The notes beneath the pieces were generated by a model. The model was not told where the DNA came from and searched no databases. It worked only from the letters and a program-made list of their open reading frames with translations. Made by a program: the position numbers and the translations under genes. Source: G963668605 sp963668605 (GTDB lineage: Bacteria > Acidobacteriota > Terriglobia > Bryobacterales > Bryobacteraceae). From it: a stretch of 64,000 bases of DNA. Where the stretch lies: contig OY764903.1 of NCBI GenBank assembly GCA_963668605.1, positions 2,728,001 through 2,792,000 on the forward strand. Reading direction: 5' to 3'. Positions 28,774 through 38,089 of the stretch are shown piece after piece; the first letter of the stretch is position 1, and each line of letters opens with the position of its first letter.

Positions 28774-30396
28774 TCAATAAGGTCCACCACCACCCCAGAA
28801 AAAGCCGCTCACAGTCGCTGCAGGACGGTTGACTCCGGCTGGAGCCAGATTGGTAATGCGCAGTATGATCGGACCGCGGTAGCGGAACACGAGATAGCTG
28901 CCATCCGGGTAGCCGCTGATGTTATTCGTCGCCAGTACCGCTCCGGACACTGCGTCGCGCGCCTCCACAAGCACCGTCCTTCCCAGCCGGTCCCAATCGC
29001 AGAAGTACAGTGCCAGGCGATGGGCCTGGTTATCGGTAGTGCTGACGAGAAACTCCATGAACGTCATGTTGGAAAATTCCGACTCAACGCGTTCGTACGG
29101 CACATAGTTTGGAAACTGCTTGACGAGCGCGCGCCAATCGTAGCTGAACAGGTTACGCAGCAACGTGTTCGCGCTGTTTCTGGAATCGAACGTGGAGTAA
29201 CTGGGAACCCTTACGGAGCTCTGCGCGATCACATTTCCGTCTTGCCCGTAGGCTCTCTTCCAGTCGCCTTTTGTGATCGTGTCGAACCCAATCACTTTTG
29301 CCCATGTGCCAGACGCTGGCGGGGCGATCACGCTATTGTCCACGTTGAGCGCGCGCGGTGTCGACTCCACGCTGTTTCCCATGCCGTCCCGAGCGACTGC
29401 GGTCAGGACGTGCGCGCCGCTGGGCACTGTGCTGGTGTCCCATGCAAAACTGTAGGGTTGGTAGAAAGGCGGATCGCCGCTTCCTATCTGCGGACCTATT
29501 TTCTGGCCATCCAGCATGAACTGCACGCTTTGAATTCCATACCCCGCCCATGGGTCTTCATAGTTCAAGAGTTGAGTGCTGGCCATAGCCTGCAGATTCA
29601 CAACACCGGCGAACGTGCCCGCAGTTGGCGCAAAGATTGAGACATACGGTGAGGCGAAGGGGATTGGCGCCGCCGTGCCGCCCCAAAAAATGCCGCTCAA
29701 AGCGACGGTCGGCGGATTTCCCGGCGCGCAGACGAGCGAGCCACCCGTCGAGACCATCGTGACACAGGGATGCCCGTAGGTATCCCGGTACACTGCGGGT
29801 TGTAATCCGGCTGTGCCGCTCGAAATCTTGAAGGTAATGCGTCCCTGATACCGATAGACCAGGTAGACTCCGTTTTCGTACACCGGACTTTGGCCAAAGC
29901 TATCTGAAACACGGCTTACCTGCTGTTGGTCATAGATCGCTCCGGTAAGAGTATCGACAGCTTGAACCACAGCAGCCCTGTGCGCCCTATCGTAATCCGC
30001 GAAATAGAGCGCAATCCGGTGAGGCTGATTGTCCGTCGTGCTCACGTCGATCTGCATCGTATTCAGAGAGTGAAAATACGAGGCGATTCGCTCCGACGGG
30101 TTGTAGCTCGGATGAGCTTTGAGCAAGGCCCGAGGATCGCTGCTCCAATAGTCTTGAACAGAAATGTTAACGCTACTGTGCGGGTCGAAAGTCGAGTAGC
30201 TCGGGACTTGAATGGATTCCCCCACAATCAAGTACCCGTCCTGACCGTAGGATCCCTTCCAAGTTCCCTTTGTTGTGCGATCCTGCCCGATAAACGTTGC
30301 GAAGGTGTTGGGCGTGGTGTCGACTCCTGCCTGCATCCTCGCGGATCCCAACAGGGTCAGCAGCACGATAAAGCATGCATGGATTTCTTGTTTCAT
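28774..30396 (-). CDS. Secreted protein with a duplicated beta-module flanking an Ig-like domain
   Basis: This 540-residue exported protein (signal peptide MKQEIHACFIVLLTLLGSARMQA) contains two related modules: residues 32-240 and 365-540. Both contain TKG-WK--YGQDG, VPSYSTFD, VSTTDNQ-HR-ALYF--D and end in SG-FWGG. Between them (about 248-353) is a bacterial Ig-like domain (VNLQAMAS...VQFMLDGQKIG...FAWDTSTVPSGAHVLTAVARDGMGNSVES). I do not recognise the repeated module; it may be a carbohydrate-binding beta-sandwich. No catalytic motif or anchor is evident. It stands alone on its strand between long intergenic stretches. Confidence 0.75.
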   Translation of the reverse strand: MKQEIHACFIVLLTLLGSARMQAGVDTTPNTFATFIGQDRTTKGTWKGSYGQDGYLIVGESIQVPSYSTFDPHSSVNISVQDYWSSDPRALLKAHPSYNPSERIASYFHSLNTMQIDVSTTDNQPHRIALYFADYDRAHRAAVVQAVDTLTGAIYDQQQVSRVSDSFGQSPVYENGVYLVYRYQGRITFKISSGTAGLQPAVYRDTYGHPCVTMVSTGGSLVCAPGNPPTVALSGIFWGGTAAPIPFASPYVSIFAPTAGTFAGVVNLQAMASTQLLNYEDPWAGYGIQSVQFMLDGQKIGPQIGSGDPPFYQPYSFAWDTSTVPSGAHVLTAVARDGMGNSVESTPRALNVDNSVIAPPASGTWAKVIGFDTITKGDWKRAYGQDGNVIAQSSVRVPSYSTFDSRNSANTLLRNLFSYDWRALVKQFPNYVPYERVESEFSNMTFMEFLVSTTDNQAHRLALYFCDWDRLGRTVLVEARDAVSGAVLATNNISGYPDGSYLVFRYRGPIILRITNLAPAGVNRPAATVSGFFWGGGGPY

Positions 30397-30818
30397 TCAA
30401 CAGCTCCAATGCGCTCCGGTTTGCTAAGCCACTCACCGTCACACCGGCTCGCCAGATCGACATGGCGGTAGCGTCATGCCCAGTGATCAACGGCGGATGG
30501 GTTGGCGACGAGATTAGCAGTGCCATTCCCGTCGTCGGACAGGAATCCGGCACGGCCGGCGAAAGCATGGAAATACGACCCAGTAAAGTAGAAGAACGAG
30601 CGTGATGGTTGAATCCGCTCGGGCGATCGATGCCGCAGCCAAGCAAATGCGACGGCTTTGCTTGCCGAATGGCGCTGCAACTCCCTGTACTTACAGCGTA
30701 GCCGCAGGACGGCAGCAGGACCATTACCACAACGACAGCCCTCATCTCCGAGAGCCCTCCGTGACTGGCAGTGAGTGTAGATCAACTGTGCAGCGAACAC
30801 AAGGGGAAGAGTTGTCCA

Positions 30819-30848
30819 TGTCAACGGTTATTAGAAATGTCCCCATGC
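30819..30848. repeat. 30-bp direct repeat, copy 1
   Basis: It begins TGTCAACGGTTATTAGAAAT and ends GTCCCCATGC, and is identical over 30 bp to 31068-31097. Ends of the form TGT...ATGTCCCC resemble insertion-sequence termini (IS21-like ends by recollection), so these may be terminal repeats left after loss of the element. Confidence 0.6.
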
Positions 30849-30873
30849 ACTTCTTCTCTTCGTAGCCAGTTGG

Positions 30874-30959
30874 ATTTCCGTGGCCTCGGCCGGAGCGGAG
30901 CCCTGCGAGGCCGTTAGGCCGAGCGTTTAGGGCGGAGCGCAGGCCGAGGCCACGGAAAT
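30874..30959. repeat. Perfect 18-bp inverted repeat with a 50-bp loop
   Basis: ATTTCCGTGGCCTCGGCC at 30874-30891 is exactly complementary to 30942-30959. The 50-bp interior is GC-rich. The arms lie between the two 30-bp direct repeats. It could be a REP/MITE-like palindrome or part of the same IS scar. It lacks a U-tract, so it is unlikely to be a simple terminator. Confidence 0.65.
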
Positions 30960-31067
30960 TCGCGCGCCTTCCGCAGCCCTGTGTGCACCCGCCGCTTTCA
31001 TGTCTTGATAGCTTCTCCGCCACGGGTGATCCGGCATGTGTGCTGCAGCGGGCGTCAACGGCCTCCG

Positions 31068-31097
31068 TGTCAACGGTTATTAGAAATGTCCCCATGC
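31068..31097. repeat. 30-bp direct repeat, copy 2
   Basis: This is identical to 30819-30848 and in the same orientation, 249 bp apart start to start. The copy ends just downstream of the stop of the leftward gene at 31103. Confidence 0.6.
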
Positions 31098-31102
31098 TCC
31101 GG

Positions 31103-32779
31103 CTACTGCGGAGGTAATCGCAACGCGTATGGCGCCTTGCCCAGCCCTTCGACCATCCAATCGCCGGGAGCCAGCTCGATTCCTTCAATCAGTTCCGAGC
31201 CGAGCAGTATCCTGTCTCCAACGCGGTAGAGCGTGTTCTCGTCTACCGTGTACCACTCGGGAAATTCGTTCAGCCGCACGTAATTCCTATCGAAGTTGAG
31301 TACGCGACGGTGGCGCGCGAAATCGAAACTGACGCGCGTAGGTGCGGGCGCCTTCAGATGCACGTAGAGGCGCTCGCCGTCGCGAACCGCGCCGACCGAG
31401 GTCCCTGGTTTCCAATGCACGGGCCGCACGCCCTGGCTCTTCATCAGCGCGTAGATCATCGACGTGCGATTGTAATTGCCTTCGCCATACCAGTATTCGA
31501 TGTGGCCGTCGGGCTTCTGCATGTCCATCATCACTTTCATTTCGGAGTCGATCCAGTCGAGCGCCTCGGGAACCGGCTCCCGGTTCACCAGATAGAGCGC
31601 GCTCTCGATCGAATCGGCGTACCCATCGAAGGAGCCAAGCTGCAGCTCCGGATTGTTCGGCCGCCCTTCCCAGATGTACTTGCGGTACTTGGGAAGGTTC
31701 TTCAAAACGCGGCGCACCGCGTCGCGGTATTTCGTCTCGCCGGTGCACTGATAGAAAGTGTAGACCGCTCCGTAGATGTAGCCCCAGTTATCGGAAAGCC
31801 CACTATTCAGGGGCTTCAGCGTCGCAGCATTCACTTCGTTATACAGCAGGCCGTCCGCGTTGGCCGATTCGAGAATGCGGTCGAGCATCCGCGCGATCAC
31901 CGGCTTCCATTGGCGCGCGTACTCGCTGCCCCAGTAGTTTTCGAGCGCGTACTGCAGGACCAGCCCGACAACGGCCTCGTTGCCGTGATCGCGCAAGCGC
32001 AGCCGCCCGTCTCCGCTGTGTTTCCCGAAATCCCACATTCCGCTAGGTACGCCGTGATTGCCGGGCAGCACCTCTTCGATGTAAGCGCGAGCGATGCGCC
32101 GCGACCATTCGACAAAACGCGTATCGCCGGTCATGGTCTCCAAACGGACGAGCGCCTGCATGTAGTCGCCGTTCAACTCGGCGTCGGAGGCGGGCAGTTT
32201 GCCGAAACGCGAATCGACCGGAGCGCGCAACATCGCGTCGGCAACCATGTCGACGGTCCGGTAGAACCAGGGCGTGCGGCCCAGATACTCAGTCACCGAG
32301 ATGAGGCCGTCCTTGGCATACTCGCCTGCACCGAAAAGACTCGGCGGGCCGACTTTTCCGGTGCTCATCTCGAGGTTGGCCGGAATCGATTCCTGCACCG
32401 TGGTAAAGCGGATCTCGTTGCGCAACATCTCGAGAAGCCGTCCGTGATAGAGGCCGGGGTCGGTCAGATGCGCCGTCACGATGAGATAGGGGTACAGGTC
32501 CGCGCCGGAGTTATGCGGCGTGTAGAGGCGGCTTGTGTTGCCAGGCTTAAGTCCCTGGCCCGGTCCCGGCACGCGGTCGGGCAACAGCAAGGTCTTCGGA
32601 TCGGCATGCGCAAGCCAGGCGTGCAGCACACGCTGCATCGAAGCGGCCACGCGGTCAAAAGTCAGCGCATTTTCTCGCGCTCTCGCAAAACGTTCCTGGT
32701 CACTGGCGGCGCCGGCGAGCGCTGGAACCGACAGTCCCGCCGCACAGCGCAGCATCCAATCGCGTCGAGTAGTTGCCAT
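31103..32779 (-). CDS. Exported (alpha/alpha)-barrel glycoside-hydrolase-like protein
   Basis: This 558-residue protein has a Tat-like leader (MATTRRDWMLRCAAGLSVPALAGAA). The body is helical with repeated hairpins and aromatic/acidic patches (DHGNEAVVGLVLQYALENYWG, SDNWGYIYGAVYTFYQCTGE, DGYADSIESALYLVNREPV), the look of a six-hairpin barrel as in GH88/GH105/GH127-like enzymes. I cannot place it in a family. Residues 470-558 form a C-terminal beta-domain. It starts 21 bp after the MFS gene on the same strand, so transporter and enzyme are probably one unit acting on a sugar. Confidence 0.7.
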   Translation of the reverse strand: MATTRRDWMLRCAAGLSVPALAGAASDQERFARARENALTFDRVAASMQRVLHAWLAHADPKTLLLPDRVPGPGQGLKPGNTSRLYTPHNSGADLYPYLIVTAHLTDPGLYHGRLLEMLRNEIRFTTVQESIPANLEMSTGKVGPPSLFGAGEYAKDGLISVTEYLGRTPWFYRTVDMVADAMLRAPVDSRFGKLPASDAELNGDYMQALVRLETMTGDTRFVEWSRRIARAYIEEVLPGNHGVPSGMWDFGKHSGDGRLRLRDHGNEAVVGLVLQYALENYWGSEYARQWKPVIARMLDRILESANADGLLYNEVNAATLKPLNSGLSDNWGYIYGAVYTFYQCTGETKYRDAVRRVLKNLPKYRKYIWEGRPNNPELQLGSFDGYADSIESALYLVNREPVPEALDWIDSEMKVMMDMQKPDGHIEYWYGEGNYNRTSMIYALMKSQGVRPVHWKPGTSVGAVRDGERLYVHLKAPAPTRVSFDFARHRRVLNFDRNYVRLNEFPEWYTVDENTLYRVGDRILLGSELIEGIELAPGDWMVEGLGKAPYALRLPPQ

Positions 32780-32800
32780 ATGGTTCTCCAGTTTCCCTCT

Positions 32801-34057
32801 TCAATGAATGGGCACAACCTTGATCGGCCCCTGAGCCGGCCGCATATAACGGTGGATGCCGAAGGCGAGCAGCAGTCCTGTCGCCAGGTACACGGCCGAG
32901 CCGGCGCTGATTGAAGCGCTCATCCCGAAGCGCTCCGAAGCCGCCGCGATGGCGAGGGGTGCGGCACTGCCGCCCAGCCAGCCGATGGAGTTCATCAACC
33001 CGAGCGCTGTCGCGCGGCGCCGCAGCGGGACCACGTCGTACAGCGAAGCCCAGATGTTGGCATCGTACAAACCCTTGAAAAAGCCGAAGCACGACATCGC
33101 GACAACCAGCACCGGCACAGAGAGCGTCCACCCGGTAAGAAAAATGAACGGCATCCCGGCGAGCAAGCCAATGCATTGCGTCAGCATGCGACCGCCCTTG
33201 TGTTTCTTCGCAAATCGGTCGGCGAGCACGCCGCCGCAGATAACGCCGAGCACGGAAGCGATCTGCAAATAGGCCGTGCCGCTCAGGCCCGCCATCGACA
33301 AGCTCATTCCGAATTTGCGAAACAGAAACGACGGCATCCATGTCAGAAAAATCATGGCCACGAAATTCGCGCCGACAAACACCGCCATCAGGATCAGCAC
33401 CATGCGATTGCGGAAAATCTCTCCGGCTCCTTCGAACATCGTCTTAGGCGCAACCGGAGTGTGCGCGCTGACCTGGTCGGCCTCGCCGCGCGCGGGTTCT
33501 TTCAGAAACGCCATCAGCGCGACGGCCAGCAGGATTCCGAATCCGCCGAAGAGGAGGAATCCGCTGCGCCAGCCGTAGTGCTGCGCGAGGAATCCGGCCG
33601 CGCCGCCACCAAGTATCGTCCCCGCATAGACGCTGGATTGGTGAATCGCCATCGCTCGCGAGCGCGTATCGCGGCCATGATAGTCGGCCAGCAGCGACAT
33701 CGACGCCGGATAATAGAAGGTCTCGCCGAGCCCTTCCAGCGCGCGCAGAGACACAAGTTGCCAGTAGTTTTGCGCGAACGCCGTCGCCAACGTGATCAGC
33801 GACCAGAACAGCATGCCGCCCAGAATCAGATGCTTGCGATTGACACGGTCGCCCACCAGTCCAGCGAGGGGAGCGCACAGCGCGTAGACCCACATAAACG
33901 CTGCGCCAACGATGCCGAGTTGCCAATCGCTGAGCCCCATCTCGGATTTGAGTAGCGGGAAGACGGAGAAGATCGCCTGCCGGTCCGCGTAGTTAAACAA
34001 GCACACGAACCAGAGCATGCCGACAACCCACCACTTGTAACGCACGGAAGCAGTCAT
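32801..34057 (-). CDS. MFS transporter (sugar/organic-acid type)
   Basis: This 418-residue inner-membrane protein has about twelve hydrophobic segments. The N-terminal half shows MFS signatures: FNYADRQAIFSVFPLLKSEMGLSD at TM1-2, GLVGDRVNRKHLILGG in loop 2-3, and ALEGLGETFYYPASMSLLADYHGRDTRSRAMA at TM4-5. The pattern resembles the anion:cation symporter/hexuronate (ExuT-like) branch, an inference from the FNYxDR start. It is probably co-transcribed with the downstream barrel protein. Proton-driven import of a sugar acid would suit the uronate-related genes in the window. Confidence 0.87.
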   Translation of the reverse strand: MTASVRYKWWVVGMLWFVCLFNYADRQAIFSVFPLLKSEMGLSDWQLGIVGAAFMWVYALCAPLAGLVGDRVNRKHLILGGMLFWSLITLATAFAQNYWQLVSLRALEGLGETFYYPASMSLLADYHGRDTRSRAMAIHQSSVYAGTILGGGAAGFLAQHYGWRSGFLLFGGFGILLAVALMAFLKEPARGEADQVSAHTPVAPKTMFEGAGEIFRNRMVLILMAVFVGANFVAMIFLTWMPSFLFRKFGMSLSMAGLSGTAYLQIASVLGVICGGVLADRFAKKHKGGRMLTQCIGLLAGMPFIFLTGWTLSVPVLVVAMSCFGFFKGLYDANIWASLYDVVPLRRRATALGLMNSIGWLGGSAAPLAIAAASERFGMSASISAGSAVYLATGLLLAFGIHRYMRPAQGPIKVVPIH

Positions 34058-34114
34058 AGAAGAGCCGGTGCGACGAGTATACGCGTTTAGCGCTAGATGC
34101 GGCAGGCCACCCGA

Positions 34115-34208
34115 TTACTTCCTCGCGACCGGCTGGCCGTTCTCATCCAGGTGTGGATACGGCCCACCTTGCCGGAAGCGGTCGAGGATGTAGTCGTCAT
34201 GCTGTGGC
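34115..34208 (-). pseudogene. C-terminal fragment of an enolase-superfamily dehydratase
   Basis: Read on the minus strand the bases give APTPQHDDYILDRFRQGGPY followed by PHLDENGQPVARK and a stop. This nearly matches the end of the intact enolase-superfamily protein at 38090-39460 (APTPQYDDYILDRFRQGGPY, then PHLDENGRPVMSK). Nucleotide similarity stops abruptly near 34208, and no upstream portion of the gene is present. It is a relic of a second copy, left by deletion or recombination. Confidence 0.8.
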
Positions 34209-34313
34209 GTGGGTGCCAAGTCCAGAATCGCAACCGCAGCTAGACGATTCATTTCGTCGCTTCACCCACACATCAGCTACGATGAACTACAGTTTCGAAA
34301 GGGCCACTGCACT

Positions 34314-36788
34314 ATGGAACACAATGCACACCTTTTAGAGAATCGGGCTGGAATCTCGCGACGGGCCGTGCTGCTGTCCGCGTCCGTCCCCTTCCTGCCG
34401 GGACTTCAGGGTGCCGCGATGGCGGCCTCGACACAGAATTCGTGTAGGCTCAGCGATGGTTGGGAGTATTCCCGGGGAAATCTCGGCGGCGTCTGGGAGG
34501 TATGGCGCGGCGACAAAGCCAGCGATAACGTACCCTGGACGGCGGTGAAAATGCCACACTGCTTCAACGCCTTCGACGCGGTGGACCCGGACACGCCGTA
34601 CTATCAAGGACCCGGCTGGTACCGCACACTGCTGAAGGTGGAGAATCCGTATCCGAATGGACGTGTCATCCTGCATTTCGAAGGCGCCGGGCAAAAGACC
34701 GAGGTGTTCGTTGGCTTGACCAAGGCCGGTGCGCACGTGGGCGGTTACGACGAGTTCGCTGTCGACATCACAGAAGCTGTGGCCCAATCGCAGCAACTCT
34801 CAGTCTGCTGCGATAACACCCGCGACCTCGAAATGATCCCTTCCAGCTTGAGCGATTTCAACCTCTACGGCGGCCCGTATCGTCATGTGAATCTGGTCTA
34901 CCTCCCGGCGATCTCTTTAGGGCGCGTCCACATTCACAGCACCGTCCAACCCGGCGGCAACACGGCTGTTTCCGTGAAGGCCCCGCTCTTCAATCCGCGC
35001 GGGCTAAAGGACGAAGTGGAGATCGGCATCCAGTTGCTGGACCCGAGCGGCAAGGTGATCCACGCAGCCGCGCGCAAGATCACTCCAGGCGCTTCCGAAT
35101 TGGAGCTTACGGCATTCGCCATCGAGAAGGGTATTCTCTGGTCGCCCGCGAAGCCTGCGCTCTACCGCTGTGAGGTGACACTGAAGAGCCCGCATAGTGA
35201 GACGAAGACCTCCGAGCGATTTGGCCTGCGCTACTTTGAGTGGGTGAAGCAGGGTCCGTTCAAACTCAATGGTGAGCGTCTGCTGCTGAAGGGAACGCAT
35301 CGTCACGAAGATCACGCCGGGCTAGCCGCGGGGCTGACGGATGAAGTCATCCGCAAAGAAATGCAGATGATTAAGGACGTCGGCGCGAATTTTATCCGGC
35401 TGGGCCACTATCAGCAGTCGCGCCTGGCACTGGATCTCTGCGACGAACTCGGCTTCCTGGTGTGGGAGGAAATTCCTTGGTGCCGCGGCGGCATCGGCGG
35501 CGAGCGCTACAAACAGCAGGCGCGCGACATGTTGCGCGCGCTGATCGACCAACATCGCAACCATCCGTCGATAATCCTGTGGGGACTGGGCAACGAGAAT
35601 GATTGGCCAGGCGATTTCCCCGAGTTTGACAAGGCCGGGATCCAAGCGTTCATGAGCGAGTTGAACAAACTGGCGCACCAGTTGGATCCCTCGCGCAAAA
35701 CATGTATCCGGCGCTGCGATTTTTGCAAGGACATCGTTGACGTGTATTCGCCCTCGATCTGGGCTGGCTGGTATCGCGGCCAGTACACCGAGTACAAGAG
35801 TTCAACCGAAAAGGAAGTTAAGGGAGTCAATCACTTCTTTCACGCCGAGTGGGGCGGCGACAGCCACGCGCGGCGGCACTCCGAAGATCCGGACGCCGGC
35901 CTGACGAAGATCGCCACCGGACAGGGTACCGACGAGCGTGGACTCGACTATCTGCTGACGGGCGGCAATTCGCGCGCATCGAAAGACGGCGACTGGTCCG
36001 AGACTTACATCTGCAACCTCTTCGACTGGCACTTGAAAGAGATGGAAACCATGCCATACCTGACTGGCGCGGCACAGTGGATTTTCAAAGATTTTTCCAC
36101 ACCGTTGCGGCCCGAAAATCCGGTGCCACGCATGAACCAGAAAGGCATCGTGGAGCGCGACCTGACGCCGAAGGAAAGCTACTATGTCTTCCAGTCTTTT
36201 TGGGCGGAGAAGCCGATGGTGCGCCTTTATGGCCACTCCTGGCCTGTGCGCTGGGGCGAGCAGGACCAGCAGAAACTGGTGAAGGTTTACTCTAATTGCG
36301 AGACCGCGGAGCTCTATCTGAATGGCGTCTCTATCGGCGTCAAGAAGCGTAACAGCCAGGATTTCCCGGCGGCGGGCTTGCGCTGGCTTGTAAGATTCAA
36401 AGCCGGCGAGAACAAGTTGCGCGTCGTAGCAAAGCAGCACGGCGTCGAGGTAACCGACGAAATTACGCAGTCCTATGAAACGCGAAAGTGGGGCAAGCCC
36501 GCGAAAGTCGAATTAAAGGAACTCGCGCGCGCCGGCGGAAAGGTCACGGTGGAGGCGAGCCTGTCCGATGCGAACGGCGTCCGCTGTCTGGACTCGCGCG
36601 AGCGGGTCCGGTTCGGCGTGACGGGCGACGGTCGGCTGCTGGAAAACCTCGGCACGTCGACCGGCTCACGTGTCGTGGAAGTTTACAATGGTCGCGCGTG
36701 CATCCAACTGGAGTGTAAGGGCACAGCCGTGGTCAGCGTCACCTCCAAGGGCGTGCGGACCGCGATCCTCAAGATAGAAACATCATGA
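34314..36788 (+). CDS. Glycoside hydrolase family 2 enzyme (beta-galactosidase-like), Tat-exported
   Basis: This 824-residue GH2 enzyme starts at ATG 34314, which gives a Tat leader (RAGISRRAVLLSASVPFLPG). The domains in order are a jelly-roll sugar-binding domain (NAFDAVDPDTPYYQGPGWYRT), an Ig-like domain, and a TIM barrel (LLLKGTHRHEDHAGLA; FIRLGHYQQSRLALDLCDELG). Acid/base Glu428 is in WGLGNEND and nucleophile Glu512 in HAEWGG. C-terminal Ig-like domains follow (KPMVRLYGHSWPVRWGEQD; NCETAELYLNGVSIG). A retaining exo-beta-glycosidase is expected; the sugar could be galactose, mannose or glucuronate. Its stop overlaps the alginate-lyase-like ATG by 4 bp. Confidence 0.9.
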   Translation: MEHNAHLLENRAGISRRAVLLSASVPFLPGLQGAAMAASTQNSCRLSDGWEYSRGNLGGVWEVWRGDKASDNVPWTAVKMPHCFNAFDAVDPDTPYYQGPGWYRTLLKVENPYPNGRVILHFEGAGQKTEVFVGLTKAGAHVGGYDEFAVDITEAVAQSQQLSVCCDNTRDLEMIPSSLSDFNLYGGPYRHVNLVYLPAISLGRVHIHSTVQPGGNTAVSVKAPLFNPRGLKDEVEIGIQLLDPSGKVIHAAARKITPGASELELTAFAIEKGILWSPAKPALYRCEVTLKSPHSETKTSERFGLRYFEWVKQGPFKLNGERLLLKGTHRHEDHAGLAAGLTDEVIRKEMQMIKDVGANFIRLGHYQQSRLALDLCDELGFLVWEEIPWCRGGIGGERYKQQARDMLRALIDQHRNHPSIILWGLGNENDWPGDFPEFDKAGIQAFMSELNKLAHQLDPSRKTCIRRCDFCKDIVDVYSPSIWAGWYRGQYTEYKSSTEKEVKGVNHFFHAEWGGDSHARRHSEDPDAGLTKIATGQGTDERGLDYLLTGGNSRASKDGDWSETYICNLFDWHLKEMETMPYLTGAAQWIFKDFSTPLRPENPVPRMNQKGIVERDLTPKESYYVFQSFWAEKPMVRLYGHSWPVRWGEQDQQKLVKVYSNCETAELYLNGVSIGVKKRNSQDFPAAGLRWLVRFKAGENKLRVVAKQHGVEVTDEITQSYETRKWGKPAKVELKELARAGGKVTVEASLSDANGVRCLDSRERVRFGVTGDGRLLENLGTSTGSRVVEVYNGRACIQLECKGTAVVSVTSKGVRTAILKIETS

Positions 36789-37933
36789 ATAGACGAGCGT
36801 TCTTCGCATTGCCGGGACTGGCGCTGGCCGGAACACGCTTCGACATCGCAGCTGCCGATCGCCCACGCATCCTGAAAGCCGCACAGCAGTATCTGAAAGA
36901 GCAAGCCGTCACCGTGACGGCTTCGCGGAGTTCGCGCAGCGCCGGTGGCAAACACGACTTCTTTTCAGAAGGCGACTACTGGTGGCCGGATCCAAAGAAC
37001 CCGGATGGCCCCTACATCCAGAAAGACGGGATGACGAACTCCGACAACTTCGTCGCCCACCGGCAGGCGATGATGCGGCTCAGCGTCCAGGTTCCTGCCC
37101 TGGCGGCTGCGTGGAGGCTGACGAAGGATCGCCGCTACGCCGACCACGCCGCCAAGCATCTGCGCGCCTGGTTCCTGGACACGGAAACGCTCATGAACCC
37201 GAACCTCCTGTATGCGCAGGCAATCAAGGGCCGTTTCACCGGACGGGGTGTCGGCATCATCGACACGCTGCACTTGGTGGAAGTCGCGCGCGCCGCCAGC
37301 GTGGTGGAGGATTCTCCAGCCTTCTCCCCGGCCGACCGCAAGGGGATACACCAGTGGTTCGCCGCCTATCTCAGTTGGATGACGACGCACAAGTATGGCC
37401 AGGACGAGCGCGACGCCAAGAACAATCACGGCACGTGCTGGGTGATGCAAGTGGCCGAATTCGCGCGTTACACAGGCAACAACGAACTCACCGCGTACTG
37501 CCGTGATCGTTACAAAATGGTTCTGGTACCCAATCAAGTCGGAGCCGATGGAAGCTTCCCGCTCGAATTGAAACGCACGAAACCCTACGGCTACTCGCTT
37601 TTCAACCTCGATGCAATGGCGGGCGTGTGCCAGATTCTCTCTACTTCGCTGGATGACCTGTGGAGATTCCAACTGCCCGACGGCCGCGGCATGGAGAAGG
37701 CGATCGAGTACATGTATCCCTTCATAGAGAACAAGAAGAAATGGACGCTGCCGCCGGACGTCATGTACTTCAACGAGTGGCCCATCCGGCATCCAAGCCT
37801 TCTTTTCGCCGGACTCGCGCTAGGCAGGCAGAAGTACCTGGACTTATGGCGCAGGCTACCGGCGGATTCGACCGTTGAGGAGGTCATCCGCAACTGGCCC
37901 ATCCGCCAGCCGATACTGTGGGTGCAGAGTTAG
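36785..37933 (+). CDS. Alginate-lyase-like (PL5-type) exported protein
   Basis: This 382-residue protein of the alginate-lyase domain family has leader MNRRAFFALPGLALAG. Family blocks include GDYWWPDPKNPDGPYIQKDGM, NHGTCWVMQVAEFARYTGN (with the Asn-His thought to be catalytic) and PDVMYFNEWPIRHPSLLFAG. The fold is an incomplete (alpha/alpha) barrel. It would cleave a uronic-acid polymer by beta-elimination, though many members have unknown substrates. The ATGA overlap with the GH2 gene shows coupled translation, implying that both attack the same glycan. Confidence 0.85.
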   Translation: MNRRAFFALPGLALAGTRFDIAAADRPRILKAAQQYLKEQAVTVTASRSSRSAGGKHDFFSEGDYWWPDPKNPDGPYIQKDGMTNSDNFVAHRQAMMRLSVQVPALAAAWRLTKDRRYADHAAKHLRAWFLDTETLMNPNLLYAQAIKGRFTGRGVGIIDTLHLVEVARAASVVEDSPAFSPADRKGIHQWFAAYLSWMTTHKYGQDERDAKNNHGTCWVMQVAEFARYTGNNELTAYCRDRYKMVLVPNQVGADGSFPLELKRTKPYGYSLFNLDAMAGVCQILSTSLDDLWRFQLPDGRGMEKAIEYMYPFIENKKKWTLPPDVMYFNEWPIRHPSLLFAGLALGRQKYLDLWRRLPADSTVEEVIRNWPIRQPILWVQS

Positions 37934-38089
37934 TCCACACCTGCGGCCAATCACAGAATCGCGTTGTGCGTCAGGACGCTGTGGCTCGGAGGCGGAACCG
38001 GTTTCGTCGCCTTCATGCGGGTTCATCTGCGCGCGGGAGAACTGGGCCGCGTGCGCACGCTGAGCTGACACTCGCGGCAGCCCGCCCGT

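Larger units (their letters stand above)
30397..31102. other. 706-bp gene-free interval holding IS-like repeats
   Basis: No credible gene is seen here. The first 420 bp hold nothing recognisable apart from the presumable promoter of the leftward gene. The remainder contains a 30-bp direct repeat at its two ends and a perfect inverted repeat between them, listed separately. The composition suggests the scar of a mobile element. Confidence 0.5.

Noticed and set aside
30874..30959. Perfect palindrome as a transcription terminator
   Set aside because: The 50-bp loop and lack of a U-tract are unlike an intrinsic terminator, and it lies between 30-bp direct repeats, favouring a mobile-element origin.
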